In this document: in pieces, positions 8,594 through 15,524 of the stretch | Layout: the number at the start of each line of letters is the position of its first letter | How positions within the stretch are numbered: the stretch's first letter is position 1 | Source of the DNA: Verrucomicrobiota bacterium | Lineage (GTDB): Bacteria; Verrucomicrobiota; Verrucomicrobiia; Limisphaerales; J093 | Assembly (NCBI GenBank): GCA_029556615.1 | Contig: JAKQDD010000207.1 | Span: 1 to 51,033, forward strand | Direction: 5' to 3' | Length of the DNA stretch: 51,033 nt | Notes under the pieces: model-generated | What the model was told of the DNA's origin: nothing | What the model saw: the letters and a program-made list of their open reading frames with translations, nothing else | Databases searched by the model: none | Position numbers and translations under genes: made by a program

Positions 8594-11500
8594 ATGAGAA
8601 ATCGAATCCTTGCCCTGGTTCTGAGCCTGAGCGGTTTCCTGCTCGCCGACTCGCGTGCGGCGGGCGATGCCGCGACCGCCGGGGAGCCGACGCCGCCGAC
8701 ACCGGTGGCGACCCCGACATCGAAGATCGACCCCCGGCTCTGGTTTGTCAGCGGACCGGTGGATGTGGTGGTCCGGCTGGAATCGTCGCCGCTCGGTCGT
8801 GCCGTGGGCAAGAACGCGAAACAACGGGGGAGCGCGTTGAACAAGGCGCAACAGCAGGCCTACGTCCAGCAGATCCTGGATGAACAGGAACCGGTGGTGG
8901 CCCTCGTGGACGCGGCGCAGGGACAGGTGCTGGGGCGGCTTTACCTGGTCATCAACGCGGTGGTGGCCCGGGTGGACGCGTCCGACCTGCGCCGGCTGGC
9001 GCAAGTGGGCGCGGTCACGGCCATCCGGCCGGTGGTCGACTACGACTTGGACCTGTCGGGCACTGTGCCCTACATCGGCGCCGCGGCGCTGCAGGCGGCA
9101 GGATTGACCGGCGAGGGCGTACGCGTGGCGGTCATTGACTCCGGCATTGATTATACGCACGCCAACCTCGGCGGTCCGGGAACGGTCGCCGCCTACCAGG
9201 CGGCGTATGGCGACCCGGAGAATGATCTGAAGCACGCGACGCTGGACGGGCTGTTCCCGACGACCAAGGTCATCGGCGGCTACGATTACGTGGGTGAGTT
9301 TTGGCCGGACTGGGATCTCGAGCCTGATCCGGATCCGATCGACGCCTACGGGCACGGGACCCACGTGGCGGACATCCTGGGGGGGACAAGCACGGATGGT
9401 ACGCACAAGGGCGTGGCGCCCGGGGTCCTGCTTTACGCGTTCAAGGCCTGCAGCGCCGTCAGTTCCTCCTGCAGCGGCTATGCCCTGCTCGCCGCGCTCG
9501 AGGCTTGCCTGAACCCGGACATGCCCACCGCGGTCCATCCGTGGGCGCACCCGGATTTGTGGGTGATCGGGGACAACCCGGTGGACGTCGTCAATCTTTC
9601 GCTTGGCCGGCCGTACGGCATGCAGGAAATGAGCCTGCAGGAAGCGGTCCAGACCGTGACGGAGTTCGGCCTGGTGGTGGTCTGTTCGGCCGGGAACGAG
9701 GGGGACAAGCCCTACGTGGTCGGAGCGCCGTCCGCCGCTCCGGGGGCCATCAGCGTCGCCCAGACAGCCATGCCCAGCGAGAAGGCGGCCCGGGTTCAGG
9801 GCATCGATGCCGACGGCAAATTGTTCATGCAGCTGAACACCGCGACCATGGCCTGGGCGCCGCTGACCTCGACGCTCAGCGGGCAGGTCGTCCTGGTCGA
9901 GGACCTCGATGGCGACGAGTTCTACGATCCGGGCTGCGATCCCCCTCTCTCGGGTGTTGCCGGCAAAATCGCCCTGATCGACCGGGGCACGTGCGCCGTC
10001 AGCATCAAGGTGCACAACGCCGCCAGTGCCGGTGCGATTGCCGTATTGATCGGGCTGACGACGCCGGGGGATGCGGTTTCCTTCGGCGAGAACGGCGGCA
10101 CGGAGCGGGTCCCGACAGTTTGCATCACCCAGGAGGAAGCGACGTTCCTCAAGGCGAGCATCGCCAAGGGAACCACGACCGCTTGGCTCATCCCGGTCTC
10201 GCTGGCGGGCAGCATGGTCTCGACCTCCTCGCGCGGCCCGAGTTACAGCACTCACGCGATCAAACCGGATATCGCCGCCCCAGGCGCCTCGCGGTCGGCG
10301 GTCGTCGGGACGGGGACCGGGGAGAGCGGATTTGGCGGGACCTCGGGCGCAGCGCCGATGGTGGCCGGAAGCGCGGCGCTCCTGCTCGAAGGGAATCCGC
10401 TGATGACCTCGGAGGAAGTCCGGGCGCGGCTCATGAACACGGCTTACACCAGCGTCCGGAACCCGGGGCCGATGGGATCGCTGACGCTTGCGCCGATCAC
10501 ACGGGTGGGGGCGGGCGAAGTGCGGGTGGACCGGGCTAGGTCGGCGACGATTGTGGCGGTGGACCAGGCGACCCGGATTCCGAGTCTGTCGTTCGGATAC
10601 CAGGCGCTCTCTCGCGCAGGGGCACCTCACGAGTTCCGCCGGACGGTCGAGGTCCGGAATCTCTCCGCCCAATCCAAGACCTACCGTCTGACCGGGATCC
10701 ACCGGTACGCCAGCAGCGTGCTGCCCGTGACGATGAGCTGTCAGCCGGCGACGCTCACCGTGGGCGCCGGGGGGATCGGGACATTTGACTTCGTGATCCA
10801 GGTGGACCCGACGAAACTGCCGGACTGGAACTTGGATGGCGGGGAGTACGGCGGGGATGGCGAGCGGCTGCGGTTGCTCGAGCAGAGCGGGCATGTGGTG
10901 ATTTCGAGCTCGCTCGAGAGCATCCGTCTGCCGTGGCACTTGCTGCCGCACAAGGCCGCCGAGCTGAACGTGGCCAACACGAATGTCTACGTGGGATCGG
11001 TCTCGGGGGTGTTCCCGGTGGGGAATCCGCTCGGGGCGAAGACGGGTGTTGCCGAGGTGTTTGACCTGTTGGCAATCGGCCCGACCATGCCGCCGCTGCC
11101 CCCGACCATGCTGGATCGGTACAATCCCGACCTCAAATCGCTTGGAGCACGGTGCTTCGCCTTCGGCGGCGACTACGCACTGCAATTCGCCGTCACCACC
11201 TACGGGGAGCGGGCGCACCCGAACGTCCCGGCCTCGTTCGAGGTCTGGGTCGACACGAACGGTGACAACAGGGCGGACTTCTACGTGTACAACTACGAGA
11301 ACGGCTTCGTCACGGGAGGCACGGGCCAGAATGTCACCTGGGTGTCCGATCTAGCCACTAAGGTCACCACGGGCTACTTCTATACGGACGCGGATCTCAA
11401 CTCGTCGGCGGTCATTCTGACGCTGCCGTTCTCGGCGCTGAAGGTCCCCTTCGGGACCCAACTGCGGGTGATGGTGGCGGCCTACGACACCTATCTGAGC

Positions 11501-11779
11501 GGCCAGCTCCTGGACTGGATGGATGCCAACGGGACGGACTGGAATGCTCTTGAGTACGTCTGGTGCAAGTACACGCCGGGTTTCCCCCGTTACTCACCCT
11601 CCGCTCTCGAAGTCCTGGTCTCCCCCGATTCCACCGTGAACGTGGGTGTCACCCGCGTGCCCGGCGGAGCCACCGCATCGCCGTCCCAGAGAGGATTCCT
11701 GATGGTGTATCGCGACGCCAAGCCGGGTCAGTGGGTCCAGGAATTGATCTGCCGGTCCAGCAGTTCGTTGCCGCCATAG
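8594..11779 (+). CDS. Secreted subtilisin-like (S8) protease with PA-type insert
   Basis: A 1061-residue exported serine protease. Residues 1-25 form a signal peptide (RNRILALVLSLSGFLLADS). The catalytic triad is present: D182 in VAVIDSGID, H254 in GHGTHVADI and S584 in GGTSGAAPM. Between His and Ser lies a protease-associated domain of about 130 residues, recognised by KIALIDRGTCAVSIKVHNAASAG-type sequence, as in lactocepin/cucumisin-like proteases. The 400 residues after the catalytic serine probably form fibronectin/Fn3-like and beta-sandwich domains. The target is unknown; extracellular or outer-membrane location is inferred. The TAG stop at 11777-11779 is part of TAGAGTCCTCG, which matches the inner end of repeat family A. 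Confidence 0.9.
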   Translation: MRNRILALVLSLSGFLLADSRAAGDAATAGEPTPPTPVATPTSKIDPRLWFVSGPVDVVVRLESSPLGRAVGKNAKQRGSALNKAQQQAYVQQILDEQEPVVALVDAAQGQVLGRLYLVINAVVARVDASDLRRLAQVGAVTAIRPVVDYDLDLSGTVPYIGAAALQAAGLTGEGVRVAVIDSGIDYTHANLGGPGTVAAYQAAYGDPENDLKHATLDGLFPTTKVIGGYDYVGEFWPDWDLEPDPDPIDAYGHGTHVADILGGTSTDGTHKGVAPGVLLYAFKACSAVSSSCSGYALLAALEACLNPDMPTAVHPWAHPDLWVIGDNPVDVVNLSLGRPYGMQEMSLQEAVQTVTEFGLVVVCSAGNEGDKPYVVGAPSAAPGAISVAQTAMPSEKAARVQGIDADGKLFMQLNTATMAWAPLTSTLSGQVVLVEDLDGDEFYDPGCDPPLSGVAGKIALIDRGTCAVSIKVHNAASAGAIAVLIGLTTPGDAVSFGENGGTERVPTVCITQEEATFLKASIAKGTTTAWLIPVSLAGSMVSTSSRGPSYSTHAIKPDIAAPGASRSAVVGTGTGESGFGGTSGAAPMVAGSAALLLEGNPLMTSEEVRARLMNTAYTSVRNPGPMGSLTLAPITRVGAGEVRVDRARSATIVAVDQATRIPSLSFGYQALSRAGAPHEFRRTVEVRNLSAQSKTYRLTGIHRYASSVLPVTMSCQPATLTVGAGGIGTFDFVIQVDPTKLPDWNLDGGEYGGDGERLRLLEQSGHVVISSSLESIRLPWHLLPHKAAELNVANTNVYVGSVSGVFPVGNPLGAKTGVAEVFDLLAIGPTMPPLPPTMLDRYNPDLKSLGARCFAFGGDYALQFAVTTYGERAHPNVPASFEVWVDTNGDNRADFYVYNYENGFVTGGTGQNVTWVSDLATKVTTGYFYTDADLNSSAVILTLPFSALKVPFGTQLRVMVAAYDTYLSGQLLDWMDANGTDWNALEYVWCKYTPGFPRYSPSALEVLVSPDSTVNVGVTRVPGGATASPSQRGFLMVYRDAKPGQWVQELICRSSSSLPP

Positions 11780-11798
11780 AGTCCTCGGCGAGGGCGGC
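11777..11798 (+). repeat. Short fragment related to repeat family A
   Basis: TAGAGTCCTCGGCGAGG matches the inner part of family A (TAGAGTCCTCGAAGGCGG in the fuller copies). Its first three bases are the stop codon of the S8 protease gene. No other part of the element is recognisable here. Confidence 0.45.
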
Positions 11799-11825
11799 GC
11801 GGGCACGGTTCGCGTTCCCCCTTCA

Positions 11826-11854
11826 CCTGCCGCGGTCAGCGCCCGCGGCTGCAG
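11826..11854 (-). repeat. Family D short repeat, copy D1
   Basis: Read on the minus strand it starts CTGCAGCCGCGGG and continues GCTGACCGCGGCAGG. It matches 34140-34168 and 18061-18089 with about four mismatches in 29 bases. It begins 2 bases after the tcdA stop. The stop itself lies in a second partial match, GGGCGCTGACC, so the end of tcdA looks rebuilt by repeat sequence. Confidence 0.6.
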
Positions 11855-11856
11855 GG

Positions 11857-12654
11857 TCAGCGCCCGCCTTCGCTGAAGCTGCGGCGCACCACGACGGCGG
11901 CCAGCGCAAAGCCGAAAGCACCCGTGACGAAGCCGGCGGTGCCGTAGCCGCGGGTGTGCTCTCCCCGTGGGCCGTGTTCGGCTTCGAGTTCTGCCCCCGG
12001 TGCAGCCGCAGCCCCCGGTGGGGCGGAAGCCAGCGGTGTTTCGAGAGAATGGATGCAGAGGATGCCGAAGGGAGCGGATCCGCGGGGGAACCCGTGATGC
12101 CGGCGGAGGAGGGTTCGCACCTGGGCCAGGAGACGATCGTGGGTTGCCTGCGCGAGATCGGCGATCCGGAGGCGTGTGGGATCGGTGCGGGCGCCGGCGG
12201 CGCCGCTGGTTACGATCGGGATTCCGCGGCGGTGACAAAGGCTGATCAGGCGGGCTTTGCAGGCGGGCGCATCAATCGCGTCCACGACGTGGTGAACGCC
12301 CGTCAGCCAGTCGACATTCACGGAATCGTCCGACTCGCCCACGCGGCAGCGGAGAGTGCGAATCTGGCAGTCGGGGTGGATGGCATGGATGCGATCGGCC
12401 ATGGCCTGCACCTTGGATTGGCCGAGCGTGCGATCGAGGGCGTGGACCTGGCGATTGAAGTTCGAGAGCATCACCTGGTCATCATCCACCAGGGTGAGAG
12501 CCCCCACGCCCGTGCGTGCGAGGGCTTCGACCGCCCAGGAACCGACGCCGCCAAGGCCGACCACGGCCACGTGGGCGGAGGCGAGGCGCCGGGCCGCGTG
12601 TTCCCCCAGGAGACGTGCCACGCCGAGGAACCGCTGGTCAGCCGGAGCCATCAC
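11857..12654 (-). CDS. tcdA: tRNA threonylcarbamoyladenosine dehydratase (TcdA/CsdL)
   Basis: TcdA is an E1-like (ThiF/MoeB fold) enzyme that uses ATP to cyclise t6A37 of tRNA to ct6A. The product is 265 residues. The Rossmann motif VVGLGGVGS is at residues 31-39, the family DDDQVMLSNFNRQ follows, and VDAIDAPACKARLISLCHRRGIP is typical of the subfamily. There are no zinc-binding CxxC pairs, which favours TcdA over MoeB/ThiF. The last residues, SFSEGGR, run into family D repeat sequence and may be a replaced C-terminus. The start is GTG 12654 or ATG 12651, just behind the end of repeat A4, whose GAGG is 8-11 bases upstream. The gene follows asnS on the same strand. Confidence 0.88.
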   Translation of the reverse strand: MMAPADQRFLGVARLLGEHAARRLASAHVAVVGLGGVGSWAVEALARTGVGALTLVDDDQVMLSNFNRQVHALDRTLGQSKVQAMADRIHAIHPDCQIRTLRCRVGESDDSVNVDWLTGVHHVVDAIDAPACKARLISLCHRRGIPIVTSGAAGARTDPTRLRIADLAQATHDRLLAQVRTLLRRHHGFPRGSAPFGILCIHSLETPLASAPPGAAAAPGAELEAEHGPRGEHTRGYGTAGFVTGAFGFALAAVVVRRSFSEGGR

Positions 12655-12655
12655 G

Positions 12656-12836
12656 CTAGAGTCCTCGACTTGTGGAATATGGGGTCAAAAGGTCAAGTTT
12701 GGTCCCTGCCGTTCCAGCCCCAGCCCCCCGCCTTCGAGGACTCACCATGAGCGAGGCGCGGAAGAGAGGGTCCGGAAAGGCAGTCAGGCTTCATGGGATC
12801 GCGGACTTCGTCAGGTCTGAGGCGGCGCCTCGCTAG
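12656..12836 (-). repeat. Family A bipartite inverted repeat, copy A4
   Basis: On the minus strand it runs from CTAGCGAGGCG at 12836 to TCGAGGACTCTAG at 12656. It exactly fills the asnS-tcdA spacer: its first TAG is the asnS stop codon, and its last GAGG is placed as the tcdA ribosome binding site. It is very close to copy A5, including CCTCAGACC and a shared GAAGTCCGCGATCCCA tract. Confidence 0.88.
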
Positions 12837-14194
12837 AAGTCCGCGTTGCCCGGCGTGCGGGCGAAGGGGATGACGTCGCGGATGTTGCCGACCCCGGTGA
12901 GGAACATCAGCAAGCGCTCGAAGCCGAGGCCAAAGCCGGCATGCGGCACGCTGCCGTACCGGCGGAGGTCGAGGTACCACCAGTAATCCTCGGGTCGCAG
13001 CTTGTGGAAGCGGAGGCTCTGCTCGAGCACGTCGAGGCGTTCCTCGCGCTGGGCGCCACCGATGACCTCACCGATGCCGGGAACGAGCACGTCCATGGCG
13101 GTGACCGTCCGTCCGTCCTCATTGAGCCGCATGTAGAACGGTTTGATGTCTCGCGGATAGTCGTAGACGGTCACCGGCGCCTTGAAGTGGCATTCCGTGA
13201 GATAACGCTCGTGTTCGGACTGCAGATTCAGACCGTAGGACACCGGGTACTCGAACGTCTGTCCGGAAGCCTCGAGGATGCGGACGGCCTCGGCGTAGGG
13301 GATCCGCTGGAACGGGCGGTCGACGACGAATTGCAGGCGCTCGACGACCGTCTTGTCCACAAACCGGGCGAAGAAGGTCATGTCTTCGGCGCAATGCTCG
13401 AGCGTGTACCGGGCCATGGCCTTGATGAAGGCCTCCCCCAGATCCATGTCCCCCTGCAAATCACAAAAGGCCATCTCCGGTTCGATCATCCAAAACTCGG
13501 CGGCGTGCCGGGCCGTGTTCGAGTTCTCGGCGCGGAAGGTGGGGCCGAACGTGTAGACGTTAGACAAGGCGCACGCCAGGGTCTCGGCTTCGAGTTGGCC
13601 GCTGACGGTCAGATAGGTGGGCCGTCCGAAGAACTCCGCGGCCGGGCCCTCGCCCGACTTCGCGCCGGTGCTGGTCACCCGGAACATTTCCCCTGCCCCT
13701 TCACAATCGCTGGCGGTGATGATCGGCGTATGGACGTAGACAAAGTCGCGGTCCCGGAAGAACTCGTGGACCGCATAGGCCAGGCGACTCCGGGTCCGGA
13801 AGACCGCTCCAAAGAGGTTCGAGCGTGGCCGCAGGTGCGCAATGGTCCGGAGAAACTCGGGCGTGTGCCCCTTCTTCTGAAGGGGATAAGAAGCATCGGC
13901 CCCGCCCAGAAGACGAATTCCTGTGGCTCGCAGCTCCCATTTCTGGCCGGCAGCTGGCGAGGCGACCAGCGCGCCTTCGACGATGACGGACGCGCCAGTG
14001 GTCAAATGCGGCAGGTGCTCGGCGCCGGGCGTGCCGGTGTCGACGACCACCTGGAGGTTGCCCAGGCAGGAGCCGTCATTCAACTCGAGGAACGAGAAAC
14101 CCTTGGCGTCGCGCCGGGTACGTACCCAACCGGCGGCCTCGACGCGCTCGCGGGGTTCCGCGGCGGCGAGGAGATGCTTGATGAGCGTGCGCAT
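12833..14194 (-). CDS. asnS: Asparaginyl-tRNA synthetase
   Basis: AsnRS charges tRNA-Asn with asparagine in the cytoplasm. The product is 453 residues, a normal length. An OB-fold anticodon-binding domain occupies about residues 15-105 (VEAAGWVRTRRDAKGFSFLE). The class II catalytic core follows with motif 2 around FRAENSNTARHAAEFWMIEPE. Motif 3 at the C-terminus reads GFGLGFERLLMFLTGVGNIR. FRAENSNT and the IEPE motif distinguish AsnRS from AspRS. The TAG stop is the first three bases of repeat A4. A run of G residues 12-18 bases before the ATG may act as ribosome binding site. Confidence 0.96.
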   Translation of the reverse strand: MRTLIKHLLAAAEPRERVEAAGWVRTRRDAKGFSFLELNDGSCLGNLQVVVDTGTPGAEHLPHLTTGASVIVEGALVASPAAGQKWELRATGIRLLGGADASYPLQKKGHTPEFLRTIAHLRPRSNLFGAVFRTRSRLAYAVHEFFRDRDFVYVHTPIITASDCEGAGEMFRVTSTGAKSGEGPAAEFFGRPTYLTVSGQLEAETLACALSNVYTFGPTFRAENSNTARHAAEFWMIEPEMAFCDLQGDMDLGEAFIKAMARYTLEHCAEDMTFFARFVDKTVVERLQFVVDRPFQRIPYAEAVRILEASGQTFEYPVSYGLNLQSEHERYLTECHFKAPVTVYDYPRDIKPFYMRLNEDGRTVTAMDVLVPGIGEVIGGAQREERLDVLEQSLRFHKLRPEDYWWYLDLRRYGSVPHAGFGLGFERLLMFLTGVGNIRDVIPFARTPGNADF

Positions 14195-14405
14195 GGCAAA
14201 ATAGTCCCCCCCTGCGGGCGAAGCACTGCCTGACGCCCGCGGATCAGGGCGCCCCCTCTATCAGGCAGGCTCGTTTCTTTGTCGAGCGCAAACCCGGATT
14301 CAGGTGGGGTTTGAGAGCATGCCAGCACCGTTGGGCAGGCGAGCGACGATAGGGGGACAGGCTTACAGTCCACGCCGCTTGCAGAACGGGCCTCTCGGGG
14401 CCACT

Positions 14406-14921
14406 ATGACTGGCATGCTGGATCTGTACCTGATGAGGCATGGCATCGCCGTCGAGAGTCGAGCCGCCGGGAGCGCGGCGGATGCGGAGCGTCCGCTGAC
14501 CCCGGAGGGGCGTGAGAAAGTGGTTCGCGCGGCCCGTTGGCTGGCGGCACTGGCGCCCGGGTTGGCTGCGATCCACTCGAGCCCCTGTGTCCGGGCCCGG
14601 CAGACGGCGGAGATCGTTGCGGAATCCCTGCAACTGCAGAAGCGTTTGGTATTGAACGAGGCGCTGGCTCCCGAGGCGGCTGCCGGGACCTTGATTCGCA
14701 GCCTTTCGATGCTGCGGCCGCCGCCGAAGGCGCTGCTGTTGATCGGCCATGAACCTGGGCTGGGCGAACTGGCCGGACTCCTCCTCACGGGCCGTCCCGG
14801 AGCTCTCTTTGCCTTCAAGAAGGCGGGCATCGCCAAGCTGACCGTCACGGCACTGACCGCCGGGCGCTGCGCCACCCTCGATTGGCTGATTACCCCTCGG
14901 GCGCTCATGGGCATGCAATGA
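14406..14921 (+). CDS. sixA: SixA-type phosphohistidine phosphatase
   Basis: A small histidine-phosphatase-superfamily protein of 171 residues. The catalytic RHG is seen in LYLMRHGIAVE near the N-terminus, and the second conserved histidine in IGHEPGL near residue 118. SSPCVRARQTAEIV is the usual SixA third motif. SixA removes phosphate from phosphohistidine of HPt or PTS proteins in E. coli; the partner here is unknown. ATG 14406 and ATG 14415 are both possible starts. The stop overlaps the start of the next gene in ATGA. The 211 bases upstream (14195-14405), shared with divergent asnS, contain no feature I can name. Confidence 0.88.
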   Translation: MTGMLDLYLMRHGIAVESRAAGSAADAERPLTPEGREKVVRAARWLAALAPGLAAIHSSPCVRARQTAEIVAESLQLQKRLVLNEALAPEAAAGTLIRSLSMLRPPPKALLLIGHEPGLGELAGLLLTGRPGALFAFKKAGIAKLTVTALTAGRCATLDWLITPRALMGMQ

Positions 14922-15301
14922 GCGTGACCTTCGTGATGCGGCGGCTGCGGATTGTGGCCCGTGAGGAGGTCGAGGAGACCCTCCGGCGTTTGCCAGCGCA
15001 CTTGCGGCGCGAGGCGGAAGCGCTGCCGGTGTCGTATGAGGAGCGGCCCAACGCGGAGATTCTGGCCGACGGGTTCGAGTCCGATCTCCTCGGGCTGTTC
15101 GTGGGCCCGGCGTTTGGCGAGGAGGGCACGGCGTGGGTGGATGTGCCGGCGCAGATTCTGCTCTTTCTGGCTAATCTCTGGGACTATGCGGAAGGCGACG
15201 AGGCCGTGTTTCGAGAGGAGGTGCGAACGACCTTCCTGCACGAACTCGGGCACTATCTGGGGCTGGACGAGCTGGATCTCGAGGAGCGGGGCCTCGAGTA
15301 G
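14918..15301 (+). CDS. Small zincin-like metallopeptidase
   Basis: A 127-residue protein with the metzincin-like motif HELGHYLGLDELDLEERGL near its C-terminus. The two histidines, the catalytic glutamate and the downstream acidic residues match the 'possibl zinc metallopeptidase' family (zincin_1, PF06262). There is no signal peptide, so a cytoplasmic location is likely. The substrate is unknown. It is translationally coupled to sixA by a 4-base ATGA overlap, which suggests a shared process. The TAG stop is the first three bases of repeat A2. Confidence 0.82.
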   Translation: MSVTFVMRRLRIVAREEVEETLRRLPAHLRREAEALPVSYEERPNAEILADGFESDLLGLFVGPAFGEEGTAWVDVPAQILLFLANLWDYAEGDEAVFREEVRTTFLHELGHYLGLDELDLEERGLE

Positions 15302-15491
15302 CGAGGCGCGCCTCAGACCCAGTCGAGTCCCCAGGCACATGAAGAGACTGCTGTACTTGCCCACCCTCTCTTCCGCGCCTCGCTAATTTAGAATCCTCGA
15401 AGGCGTGGGGGGGCAAGGTGGGGGGGCAAGTTTGGAACGGCAGAGACCAAACTTGACCTGTTGAGCACATATTCCACAATTCGAGGACTCT
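15299..15491 (+). repeat. Family A bipartite inverted repeat, copy A2
   Basis: It begins TAGCGAGGCGCGCCTCAGAC, whose first three bases are the stop codon of the zincin gene, and ends TCGAGGACTCT. The internal arms GCGCCTCGCT and a one-base variant of GAGTCCTCGA (GAATCCTCGA) are present. It is the longest copy because of a duplicated G-rich tract near 15405-15430. It lies 33 bases before the start of the GH43-sulfatase gene. Confidence 0.88.
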
Positions 15492-15524
15492 GGCCCGTGG
15501 TGGGAAACAATCAGAAGACCCTTT

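Noticed and set aside
12656..12836. Conserved frame with GQVWSLPF in family A copies as a peptide gene
   Set aside because: It appears only on the strand opposite to the adjacent genes at most copies, lacks a consistent start codon, and varies by indels between copies (A2 has a duplicated G-rich tract).
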